Shown piece after piece: positions 41,807 to 49,817 of a stretch of DNA of 64,000 nucleotides (position 1 is the first letter of the stretch; every line of letters begins with the position of its first letter). The translations under genes were made by a program, and so were the position numbers. The notes beneath the pieces were generated by a model. The model had not been told where the DNA came from. It saw nothing but the letters and a program-made list of their open reading frames with translations, and did no database searches. Source of the stretch: Flavobacterium sp. KACC 22763 (GTDB taxonomy: Bacteria; Bacteroidota; Bacteroidia; Flavobacteriales; Flavobacteriaceae); contig NZ_CP117879.1 of assembly GCF_028736155.1 (NCBI RefSeq), positions 2,666,001 through 2,730,000 of the forward strand, read 5' to 3'.

Positions 41807-43084
41807 ATGAAAAAACTTAAACTAATTTTAATACTTATCGTAGGATTAAGTTTTGAAATACAAGCCCAAGAATTAGATGTAAATCTTCAAATCAGACCAC
41901 GATTTGAATATAGAAATGGATTCAAACAACCGTTGCAATACGGCCAAGAAGGAACATCGCAAATTTCACAACGCTCTCGTTTAGGCATTAATTACAAACA
42001 AGAGGATTTAATCGTAAAACTGAGTTTACAAAATACCAGAACTTGGGGAGATGTACCAACGACAACTACTTCCGATAAAAATGGAGTAGCAGTTTTTGAA
42101 GCTTGGGCACAATATAATTTTACTGAAAAATGGAGCGCCAGAATGGGACGTCAAGTGCTTTCTTACGATAATCAGCGTATCCTTGGAGGATTGGATTGGG
42201 CACAGCAAGGACAAAGCCATGACGCGTTAATAGTTTCTTTTCATAATGAAACTCAAAAATTAGATTTTGGAGGTGCATACAATTCAGATGCTGAAAATCT
42301 TGTTCAAACAGCTTATACTGTACCTAATATGTACAAAACCATGCAATATGCTTGGTACCACAATCAATTCAACGAAAATTTAGGCGCAAGCTTTTTAGCA
42401 TTGAATACAGGATACGAATATACTCGTAGTCCAAATACTCCAGAGAGTAAAATTCTAGTAGATTATAAGCAAACTTTTGGACCTTATGTTACTTATAAAA
42501 AAGGCAAACTAGACACCAGTTTCTGGGTATATGGACAAACTGGAAAAAGCAACGATCATCAAGTGAGCGCTTGGAATGCTGCTGCCAATTTAGGGTATAA
42601 CATAACAGAAGCTTTTAAACTAGATTTAGGTTACGAATTTTTATCTGGAAAATCTTCAAATGATGGAAGCACGGTAATAAAATCTTTTAATCCCCTTTTT
42701 GGAACCAACCACGGATTTAACGGTTATATGGATTATTTTTATGTTGGAAATTACACCAATAGCTATGGTTTACAAGATGCCTTTATCAAACTAAACTATA
42801 ATGTAAACAAATGGCAATTTGCTTTAATTCCACATGTATTTTTAACAGCTGCTGATGTAGTAAATGTTCCGCTTAACGAAAAAATGGATTCTTACTTAGG
42901 AACAGAGATTGACGCCACTTTTGGATATAATTTCAAGAAAAACATAACCGTAACTGGAGGTTACTCTCAGATGTTTGGATCTAAAACAATGGAATTTGTA
43001 AAAGGTGGAGATACAAGCCATACTAATAATTGGGCGTGGTTAATGATATCTGTTGATCCGAAAATTTTCAGTTGGAAAAAATAG
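41807..43084 (+). CDS. Alginate-export-type outer membrane porin
   Basis: A 425-aa outer membrane beta-barrel with a signal peptide (LKLILILIVGLSFEIQAQ). The barrel begins LDVNLQIRPRFEYRNGF. The alternating strands end in an aromatic C-terminus (MISVDPKIFSWKK). It matches the alginate_exp porin family. Located directly behind the nitrate transporter and within the nitrate cluster, it is more likely to be the outer membrane pore for nitrate/nitrite than for alginate; this is inference from position. A strong terminator follows. Confidence 0.85.
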   Translation: MKKLKLILILIVGLSFEIQAQELDVNLQIRPRFEYRNGFKQPLQYGQEGTSQISQRSRLGINYKQEDLIVKLSLQNTRTWGDVPTTTTSDKNGVAVFEAWAQYNFTEKWSARMGRQVLSYDNQRILGGLDWAQQGQSHDALIVSFHNETQKLDFGGAYNSDAENLVQTAYTVPNMYKTMQYAWYHNQFNENLGASFLALNTGYEYTRSPNTPESKILVDYKQTFGPYVTYKKGKLDTSFWVYGQTGKSNDHQVSAWNAAANLGYNITEAFKLDLGYEFLSGKSSNDGSTVIKSFNPLFGTNHGFNGYMDYFYVGNYTNSYGLQDAFIKLNYNVNKWQFALIPHVFLTAADVVNVPLNEKMDSYLGTEIDATFGYNFKKNITVTGGYSQMFGSKTMEFVKGGDTSHTNNWAWLMISVDPKIFSWKK

Positions 43085-43112
43085 TTTTTCTTAAAATTTA
43101 ACCTAAATATTT

Positions 43113-43148
43113 TACCCTTTTCCTATTTCTGGAAAAGGGTATTTTTTT
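43113..43148 (+). terminator. Terminator of the porin gene
   Basis: Stem TACCCTTTTCC/GGAAAAGGGTA followed by a T-run. Confidence 0.92.
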
Positions 43149-43184
43149 TATTTAATTATAGCGTGGATTATATGTATAATTATT

Positions 43185-43192
43185 TATATTTG
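43185..43192 (+). promoter_or_regulatory. -7 element of the 121-aa gene
   Basis: TATATTTG, exact consensus, 30 bp before the ATG at 43223. Confidence 0.6.
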
Positions 43193-43222
43193 AAGTGATT
43201 ATGAACCCCCAATTCTATCCTA

Positions 43223-43588
43223 ATGAAACCATTTCTAAAATTGTCCTTGCTGACTTTTATTGTCACGCAAACAGGTATTGCCCAAAAATACGATGATGCC
43301 TTAATTTCGAAAAACTCAGAAATTAATTTTGCCAAAACGCAAAAAAGAGGAATCAAAAAAAACAACATAGTTTATTATGTTGAAAATGATCTGCAGACCA
43401 TTTCTGCCTACAAAAGAAAAAAACTGAAATGGCAAACCAATGTAATTTCAATCTGTGGAAAACCTAAAAAAGGAGAACCTGAAATTAGATATGTTGGTTA
43501 CAACTCAGACAAACTGCTTATCGTAATCGGAAAACACAATTTTGCTGAAATCGACATTAACAGCGGAGAAACAAAATTTGTTGGTTAA
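43223..43588 (+). CDS. Hypothetical small exported protein
   Basis: A 121-aa protein with a signal-peptide-like N-terminus (KPFLKLSLLTFIVTQTGIAQ, about residues 2-21). The remaining 100 residues are beta-rich and basic (YVENDLQTISAYKRKKLKWQ, LLIVIGKHNFAEIDINSG), like a single blade of a PQQ/YWTD-type repeat. No family recognised. It has its own promoter element and terminator, so it is a genuine single-gene unit. Confidence 0.7.
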   Translation: MKPFLKLSLLTFIVTQTGIAQKYDDALISKNSEINFAKTQKRGIKKNNIVYYVENDLQTISAYKRKKLKWQTNVISICGKPKKGEPEIRYVGYNSDKLLIVIGKHNFAEIDINSGETKFVG

Positions 43589-43610
43589 GATTAAAGAAAT
43601 TTATATATAC

Positions 43611-43649
43611 AAACTACCCTTTTTCTATTTTGAGAAAGGGTAGTTTTTT
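43611..43649 (+). terminator. Terminator of the 121-aa gene
   Basis: Stem AAACTACCCTTTTTCT against AGAAAGGGTAGTTT, then T6. It resembles the porin terminator stem. Confidence 0.9.
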
Positions 43650-43680
43650 GATCGATCAAAAAAATATCCTCATTAATCGC

Positions 43681-43688
43681 TATATTTG
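43681..43688 (+). promoter_or_regulatory. -7 element deciding the start of the endonuclease-like gene
   Basis: TATATTTG is an exact -7 consensus. It overlaps the in-frame TTG at 43686, so translation must begin later, at the ATG at 43713. Confidence 0.7.
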
Positions 43689-43712
43689 AGTGAGAAACAA
43701 TTTAATTTTCAA

Positions 43713-44426
43713 ATGAAAATCATCGCTTGGAATTGCAACATGGCATTCAGAAAAAAAGCAGAATTTATTCTAGCTCATAATCCTGATATTGCTGTAATTT
43801 CTGAGTGTGAATGTTCGGAAAAATTAAAATTCCCAACCGAAATACAAACACCAAACGACATTCTTTGGTATGGTACAAATCCGCATAAAGGAGTTGGCGT
43901 GTTTTCTTATAGTGATTATCGGTTTCAATTATTAGATTTTCATAATCCAGATTTCAAAAATATTCTACCAATTGCAGTAACAGGCGGAAAGATTGACTTT
44001 ACTTTATTTGCAATTTGGGCAAATAACCCTGCGGATAAAGATGGCGCTTATGTAACTCAGATCTGGAAAGCGATTCATTTTTACGAAGATCTAATCAAAG
44101 AAACTAAAACCATTTTAATTGGAGATTTTAACAGCAATACGATTTGGGATAAACCACGAAGAGAAGGAAACCATACAACTGTTGTAAATAAATTAGCCGA
44201 AAAAAATATTTTTAGCACATATCATAAATACTTCAATCAGACTCACGGCAAAGAAGAGCATCCAACTTTATATCTTCATAAGAGTAAAAATAAGCCTTAT
44301 CATATAGATTATTGTTTTGCTTCAAATGATTTTAATGAAGCTTTAGAAAGTGTTGAAGTTGGTACTTACAAAGATTGGACGTTGTATAGCGACCACAAAC
44401 CTTTAATAATTAAATTCAATATATAA
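43713..44426 (+). CDS. Endonuclease/exonuclease/phosphatase family protein
   Basis: 237 aa from the ATG at 43713. It has the metal-dependent EEP fold: KIIAWNCNMAFRKKAEFI at the start, DIAVISECE (catalytic Glu, about residue 38), ILIGDFNSNTIWD (Asp/Asn pair, about 144) and LYSDHKPLIIKF at the end (the DH motif). It could act on nucleic acid or phosphoesters; the specificity is not evident. The methyltransferase gene begins 3 bp after its stop, so they form one unit. Confidence 0.87.
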   Translation: MKIIAWNCNMAFRKKAEFILAHNPDIAVISECECSEKLKFPTEIQTPNDILWYGTNPHKGVGVFSYSDYRFQLLDFHNPDFKNILPIAVTGGKIDFTLFAIWANNPADKDGAYVTQIWKAIHFYEDLIKETKTILIGDFNSNTIWDKPRREGNHTTVVNKLAEKNIFSTYHKYFNQTHGKEEHPTLYLHKSKNKPYHIDYCFASNDFNEALESVEVGTYKDWTLYSDHKPLIIKFNI

Positions 44427-44429
44427 ACC

Positions 44430-45053
44430 ATGAACAACTGGACTCAGCGTTGGGACGACCGTTACAAAAGCGAAGATTTCGCATACGGCGAAGAACCCAA
44501 CAATTACTTAAAAGAACAAATCGAAAAATTAAATTCCCGTTCAATTCTTTTTCCTGCCGAAGGCGAAGGGCGAAATGCAATTTTTGCTGCGAAATTAGGA
44601 TGGAACGTTTCTGCTTTTGATATTAGTGAAGAAGGAAGAAATAAAGCCTTAAAACTTGCAGAAGCAAATGATGTTTCAATTGATTATCAAGTTGGCGAAC
44701 TGGAAACTCTTGATTTCGAAGCAGAACAATTTGATGCGATTGCTTTAATTTATGCACATTTTCCGGCAGAAATTAAATCGGAAATTCATCAACAATTAGA
44801 TACATTACTACGCAAAAACGGCATTATCATTTTTGAAGCTTTCAGCAAAAAACATTTGGAATATGTAACCAAAAATGAAAAAGTCGGCGGACCAAAAGAC
44901 ATCGAATCTCTTTTTTCAATCGAAGAAATCAAAGCCGATTTTCCAAATTACGAAATCATTGAATTGGAAGAAAAAGAAATCGAACTCAGCGAAGGTTTAT
45001 TCCATAACGGAACAGGTTCTGTAATTCGATTTGTAGGAAGAAAAAAATCATAA
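44430..45053 (+). CDS. Class I SAM-dependent methyltransferase, TehB-like
   Basis: A 207-aa methylase. It starts with the TehB/thiopurine-methylase-like block [20 protein letters not shown] (about 4-23). It has the SAM loop [21 protein letters not shown] (about 36-56), where the usual GCGxG is replaced by PAEGEGRN, a known variant in this branch. [19 protein letters not shown] is motif IV. Relatives detoxify tellurite or methylate small thiols. It is translated with the EEP-family gene upstream and ends near a hairpin repeat. Confidence 0.88.
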   Translation: MNNWTQRWDDRYKSEDFAYGEEPNNYLKEQIEKLNSRSILFPAEGEGRNAIFAAKLGWNVSAFDISEEGRNKALKLAEANDVSIDYQVGELETLDFEAEQFDAIALIYAHFPAEIKSEIHQQLDTLLRKNGIIIFEAFSKKHLEYVTKNEKVGGPKDIESLFSIEEIKADFPNYEIIELEEKEIELSEGLFHNGTGSVIRFVGRKKS

Positions 45054-45080
45054 ATACGAAGTAGAGACGCATGCGGTAAA

Positions 45081-45105
45081 GACGCACTGCAGTGCGTCTC
45101 TACAA
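45081..45105. terminator. GACGCACTGCAGTGCGTC palindrome (convergent terminator)
   Basis: A perfect 18-bp palindrome at 45081-45098, extended by flanking GTAGAGACG and CTCTAC copies, between the convergent methyltransferase and FNR-like genes. It has no long T-run. It is part of a repeat type rather than a dedicated terminator. Confidence 0.6.
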
Positions 45106-45146
45106 TAAGAAACCTTAGCAACTTAGAATCTTAGCAACTTAGAACC

Positions 45147-45851
45147 CTAAAAATACTTATGCTCCATAATTTCAGATCTTAACTCTGAGACTTCCAAAAT
45201 CCCAACACGCTTTCCTTCGGTTTTAATCAGCGATTCTTTTTTAAGACTTGATAAAATACGTATTGCCTGCTCTTCTGTTGTTCCTGCAAAATCGGCAATT
45301 TCTTTTCGCGAAAGCTCAATATCAATCAAACCATTCGTTTGTCCGAATTTGCGGTGAATATAAAGCAGTAAATCAATTACACGCTCACGAACATTCATGT
45401 GCGCAATCTTGCGGATATTGTTTTCGCTCTTGTTCAATTCTTCGGCATAAAACAACATTAAAGCATAGGTAAATTCCGGAATATGCTGTAAAATTTCGAC
45501 CATAGTTTCGTTGCTGAAATTACACAAAACTGTATCTTCAAGCGCATAAGCTCCAATTAAGTATTTTTTACTTGTTCCAAATCCACGGAAACCGATGATA
45601 TCGCCGTTTTTGGTTAAACGAACAATTTGTTCACGACCATTAATTCCCGTTTTTACCGTTTTAACTTTTCCCTTGCAAATAAAATAAAGCCCTTGTAAAG
45701 GCGCACCTTCCGTTATAAATCGATCAGATTTTTTACAAGTAATACTTCGTTTTTTAGAAACATAACCAGCCATCTGTTCTAAATGCAGATGTTTCTTGAT
45801 AAAACAATTTTCATTGACGCAGGAATAACAAATGGTTTGCTCTTCTTTCAT
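45147..45851 (-). CDS. FNR-like Crp-family regulator with candidate Fe-S cysteines
   Basis: A 234-aa regulator with an N-terminal cNMP-type beta-roll and a C-terminal winged HTH. Cysteines C8, C11 and C16 lie before the roll and C110 (EDTVLC) lies in it. The spacing from C16 to C110 (94) is nearly that of E. coli FNR C29 to C122, so an oxygen-sensing [4Fe-4S] cluster is plausible. The recognition helix (TEEQAIRIL) keeps the FNR Glu and Arg but has Ile at the Ser position, so the DNA site should differ. It is divergent from the nitrate reductase gene, with a palindrome between them. Confidence 0.88.
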   Translation of the reverse strand: MKEEQTICYSCVNENCFIKKHLHLEQMAGYVSKKRSITCKKSDRFITEGAPLQGLYFICKGKVKTVKTGINGREQIVRLTKNGDIIGFRGFGTSKKYLIGAYALEDTVLCNFSNETMVEILQHIPEFTYALMLFYAEELNKSENNIRKIAHMNVRERVIDLLLYIHRKFGQTNGLIDIELSRKEIADFAGTTEEQAIRILSSLKKESLIKTEGKRVGILEVSELRSEIMEHKYF

Positions 45852-45906
45852 GAGTTCTAATTTTTAGCAGTTAAAAACTAATTTGTTGTTCCTCATTTAT
45901 TTCCAT

Positions 45907-45914
45907 CAAAAGTA
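45907..45914 (-). promoter_or_regulatory. -7 element of the FNR-like regulator gene
   Basis: Reads TACTTTTG on the minus strand, matching TAnnTTTG. The 45934-45949 palindrome lies about 31 bp upstream of it, in the -33 region, so the site may control both directions. Confidence 0.6.
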
Positions 45915-45933
45915 AAAAAATAAATCTAAAAAA

Positions 45934-45973
45934 TACGTATTAATACGTAAAAATACTTATTTTTGCATAAGTA
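45934..45973 (+). promoter_or_regulatory. Double palindromic operator of the nitrate reductase promoter
   Basis: TACGTAT-TA-ATACGTA (45934-45949) is a perfect 16-bp palindrome. TACTTAT (45954-45960) and ATAAGTA (45967-45973) form a second inverted pair with a 6-bp spacer that contains most of the -7 element TATTTTTG (45958-45965). The centres are 22 bp apart, two helical turns. TACTTAT fits the NarL heptamer consensus TACYYMT exactly. Confidence 0.82.
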
Positions 45974-46027
45974 CTTTTGTAAAGTCAGACTATTAACTAA
46001 AAGTAGTATCTCTAAATAGAACACTAA

Positions 46028-49000
46028 ATGCAAACTACGAAGATCAAAACTACCTGTTCCTACTGCGGCGTTGGCTGCGGCATAATCGTGACCAATGATG
46101 CTAAAAATGGCGTAATGGTTGAGGGCGACAAAGATCATCCTGTAAACAAAGGAATGCTTTGTTCTAAAGGAATGAACCTGCATTACGTAGTCAACGATAC
46201 TTCCGATAGAATTTTATATCCAGAAATGCGAGGAAGCAAATCGTATCCATTAGAACGCGTAAGCTGGGATACAGCTCTTGATCGCGCCGCTGCGGTTTTT
46301 TCTTCAATCATAAAAAAACATGGACCAGATAGCGTTGGCTTTTATATTTCAGGACAATGTTTAACCGAAGAATATTACTTAGTCAATAAATTGGTAAAAG
46401 GTTTTCTTAAGACCAATAATATAGACACCAATTCAAGACTTTGCATGAGTTCTGCAGTTGTGGGTTATAAAAAAACTTTCGGAGAAGATTCTGTGCCAAT
46501 TGCTTATGATGATATTGAATTGGCTGACACTTTTTTAATTACAGGCGCAAATCCGGCTTGGTGCCACCCTATTCTTTTCAGAAGATTAGAAAAACACAAA
46601 GAGAAAAACCCGAAAACCAAAATAATTTGCATCGATCCAAGACGAACAGATACTGCTGCTTTCGCCGATTTACATTTGCAGATTATTCCAGGTTCGGATA
46701 TTATTTTATATCATGCGATTGCGAGACGTATTATCGAGAAAGGCTACGTCGATCATGATTTTGTAAAAAACCACGCTGAGAATTTCAAACAATATAAAGA
46801 CTTAGTTTTAGGAACTTCTCTTGAGAAAGCTTCTAAACTTTGCGGAATTTCGGTAAACGACATCAAACTTGCCGCCGATATTATTGGTAAAGCAAAAGGT
46901 TTTATTTCGCTTTGGGCAATGGGATTAAACCAAAGTGCTGTTGGCGTTGATAAAAATACGGCTTTGCTGAATTTATCACTTTTAACGGGACAAGTTGGAA
47001 AACCAGGCTCTGGTCCATTTTCTTTAACAGGCCAACCTAACGCAATGGGCGGACGAGAAGTGGGTGGAATGGCAACACTTTTGGCCGCACATAAAGATAT
47101 TGCAAACCCTACGCATCGAAAAGAAGTAGCCGATTTTTGGGGTGTCGATGAGATTTCAGATAAACCGGGCTTAACTGCCACAGAAATGTTTGAAGCTCTT
47201 GAATCTGGAAAAATGAAAGCCGTTTGGATTATCTGCACCAATCCGTTAGTAAGTTTACCAGATTCACGCAGGGCTGAAAAAGCGCTTCAAAATGCTAAAT
47301 TCGTAGTCGTTCAGGACATTTCTCATAATGCTGATACAGCCAAATTTGCCGATTTATTGTTGCCTGCTGCGGGTTGGCTAGAAAAAGAAGGAACGATGAC
47401 CAATTCCGAACGTCGTATATCGTATCTCCCAAAAGGAATCAATGCGCCAGGAGAAGCGCTTCCAGATATTGAAATTTTAATTCGTTTTGCTAAAAAAATG
47501 AATTTCAATGGTTTCAATTTCAACAGTGCCGAGGAAGTTTACAAAGAACATTGTGCACTAACTAAAAATACCAATATTGATATTTCGTTTTTAAATTATA
47601 ATCGTTTAAAAACTGAGGGAACTTTTCAATGGCCAGTTCCTGATTATAATCACCCAGGAACTCCGAGATTATTTACAGACAAAAAATTCTATACACCTTC
47701 TGGAAAAGCGATTTTTAATCTGCCAGTTTCTATCGAAAATACATCGGTTCAGCCAAATGATGAATTTCCTTTTATCTTAACAACGGGAAGAATTCGCGAT
47801 CAATGGCATACGATGACCAAGACTGGAAAAGTATCACGATTACTGACACATATTCCAAGTCCAGTTTTAGAAATAAATCCAATTGACGCTTATAAAAACG
47901 ATATTAAAAACGGAGATATTGTTACCGTTACGAGCAAAAATGGAGAAGTTCGTGTAAAAGCAAAAGTTACAGATTCAATCAAAGAAAAAGTCGTTTTTCT
48001 ACCGATGCATTGGGGAAAACAACTCGAAAATGATTTAAACAGAACCAATAATTTAACGAATACTGTTGTCGATCCAATTTCAAAAGAACCTGATTTTAAG
48101 TTCACAACCGTTTCGATAAAAAAATATGTAAAACCATTTCAGAAAATTGCGATTATTGGCGCTGGAGCGGCTTCTTTCCGCTTCATTCAAAACTATCGCG
48201 AATTCAATTCAACAGATGAAATTATTGTTTTTTCTAATGAAATGAATCCGTTTTATAATCGAGTTTTGCTTCCAGAATATATGACAGGAGAATTCAGCTG
48301 GGAACAACTTTTGAAAGTAAAAGACGGAGAAGCTTTCAGTAAGTTGAAAATCACAATGAAAGCTGGAGTGGCAATTGAAAAATTAGATCCAAAACAAAAA
48401 ACAATTATAGATAGTCAAGGCGAAATTCACACTTTCGATTCGTTGATTATGGCAACCGGAAGCCGTCCTTTCGTTCCAGAAAATGCACAACTTCATCTTC
48501 CTGGCCGTTTTACCGTTAGAAGAAAAGAAGATGCTGATCGTTTAAAAAAACACTTAGACAACACTAATCTTCCGCCAGAAGAACAGCATGTTGTCATTAT
48601 CGGCGGCGGATTATTAGGATTAGAATTGGCTGCAGCATTAAAACATAAAAAAGTAAAAACCACGATCGTTCAAAGAGCTTCTCGTTTAATGGAGCGTCAA
48701 TTGGATCTAATTTCGAGCAAATTATTGGCCGAAGAAGTACAGCTTCGCGATATTCAAATTTATTTTGATAATGAAGTCAGCACCGTTTTTGAAACCGATA
48801 ATCCAAATGAAATCGAAATTGCTTTAAAAAGCGGAAAAATCATAACGGCAAACGCTATTGTATATACCATTGGAACTATTCCGAATATCGAGATTGCTCG
48901 TGAAAGCGGACTTTCTTGCGGTCGCGGTGTAAGAGTAAATCAGTATTTACAGACTTCAAATCCAGATATTTTTGCGATTGGAGAAATTGCAGAATTTGAT

Positions 49001-49546
49001 AATAAGTTATTCGGAATCACTTCTGCAGCTGAAGAACAAGCTGATATTCTAGCCAATTTCCTTGCAGGCGATATAAGCAGTTATTATAAAGGTTCGATTT
49101 TAATGAATATTCTAAAATTAGAAGATATCAACCTTTGCAGTATCGGCGATATTACGATTCCTGAAAATGACGATTCATATGAAGAAATTGTTTTTACCGA
49201 TTTGAAAAAACGCTATTACAAAAAGTGTATCGTAAAAGACGATCTTTTAGTTGGAGCAATTTTAATGGGAGATAAAAACGAGTTTGCCGAATTCAAAACT
49301 ATGATCGAAAGCAAAATCGAATTATCAGACAAACGAAATACGCTTTTAAGAGGAAGCTCAGATGCAAAACCGGTTTTAGGAAAATTAGTCTGTTCATGCA
49401 GTCAAGTTGGAGCTGGAAACATTGAAGAAACGATTAAAAGTGGTGTAAATGATTTCACTGAATTATGCAAAAACACAGGCGCAGGTTTAGGTTGCGGAAG
49501 CTGTAAAACAGAGGTTAAAGAGATTCTTGCGAAATGTAAAGTGTAG
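46028..49546 (+). CDS. Assimilatory nitrate reductase fused to NirB-like reductase module
   Basis: A 1172-aa cytosolic fusion. Residues 1-700 are a molybdopterin nitrate reductase: N-terminal [4Fe-4S] CSYCGVGC (C10, C13, C17, then C46), Mo-bis-MGD domains with SRLCMSSAVVGYKK, GANPAWCHPI and TGQPNAMGGREVGG, and a C-terminal dinucleotide-binding domain (TTGRIRDQWHTMTKTG). Residues about 705-1090 are an FAD/NAD(P)H oxidoreductase like the NirB start (IAIIGAGAASFRFI, IIGGGLLGLELAAAL). About 1115-1165 is a BFD-like [2Fe-2S] domain (CSCSQVG ... GCGSCK). So NAD(P)H-to-nitrate electron flow is built into one chain. There is no signal peptide. Confidence 0.94.
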   Translation: MQTTKIKTTCSYCGVGCGIIVTNDAKNGVMVEGDKDHPVNKGMLCSKGMNLHYVVNDTSDRILYPEMRGSKSYPLERVSWDTALDRAAAVFSSIIKKHGPDSVGFYISGQCLTEEYYLVNKLVKGFLKTNNIDTNSRLCMSSAVVGYKKTFGEDSVPIAYDDIELADTFLITGANPAWCHPILFRRLEKHKEKNPKTKIICIDPRRTDTAAFADLHLQIIPGSDIILYHAIARRIIEKGYVDHDFVKNHAENFKQYKDLVLGTSLEKASKLCGISVNDIKLAADIIGKAKGFISLWAMGLNQSAVGVDKNTALLNLSLLTGQVGKPGSGPFSLTGQPNAMGGREVGGMATLLAAHKDIANPTHRKEVADFWGVDEISDKPGLTATEMFEALESGKMKAVWIICTNPLVSLPDSRRAEKALQNAKFVVVQDISHNADTAKFADLLLPAAGWLEKEGTMTNSERRISYLPKGINAPGEALPDIEILIRFAKKMNFNGFNFNSAEEVYKEHCALTKNTNIDISFLNYNRLKTEGTFQWPVPDYNHPGTPRLFTDKKFYTPSGKAIFNLPVSIENTSVQPNDEFPFILTTGRIRDQWHTMTKTGKVSRLLTHIPSPVLEINPIDAYKNDIKNGDIVTVTSKNGEVRVKAKVTDSIKEKVVFLPMHWGKQLENDLNRTNNLTNTVVDPISKEPDFKFTTVSIKKYVKPFQKIAIIGAGAASFRFIQNYREFNSTDEIIVFSNEMNPFYNRVLLPEYMTGEFSWEQLLKVKDGEAFSKLKITMKAGVAIEKLDPKQKTIIDSQGEIHTFDSLIMATGSRPFVPENAQLHLPGRFTVRRKEDADRLKKHLDNTNLPPEEQHVVIIGGGLLGLELAAALKHKKVKTTIVQRASRLMERQLDLISSKLLAEEVQLRDIQIYFDNEVSTVFETDNPNEIEIALKSGKIITANAIVYTIGTIPNIEIARESGLSCGRGVRVNQYLQTSNPDIFAIGEIAEFDNKLFGITSAAEEQADILANFLAGDISSYYKGSILMNILKLEDINLCSIGDITIPENDDSYEEIVFTDLKKRYYKKCIVKDDLLVGAILMGDKNEFAEFKTMIESKIELSDKRNTLLRGSSDAKPVLGKLVCSCSQVGAGNIEETIKSGVNDFTELCKNTGAGLGCGSCKTEVKEILAKCKV

Positions 49547-49572
49547 TAGCTTTTGTTATATTGAGTTGATCT

Positions 49573-49749
49573 AAACGCAAAGTTCGCAAAGGTTTTTCGC
49601 AAAGTTTCGCAAAGAATAATATTCTGTGCTTAAAATTGTTTTCTATCGAAAAAAGTCCGCAAAGCTATGCGCTAAAATCTTTACCCAAAGCTTTGTGAAC
49701 TTTGGCAACTTATTATAAAGTAAAAAAAATCTTTGCGCTCTTTGCGTTA
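49573..49749. repeat. CGCAAAG-rich imperfect inverted repeat
   Basis: AACGCAAAGTTCGCAAAGG and short CGCAAAG repeats on the left, CTTTGCGCTCTTTGCGTT on the right. Similar tracts occur at 30119 and 30350. Confidence 0.65.
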
Positions 49750-49817
49750 AAATTTATGTTCAAAGTAAAGTAACTTGAAACCTGAAACAAAGAAAACCTG
49801 AAACAAAGAAAAACAAA

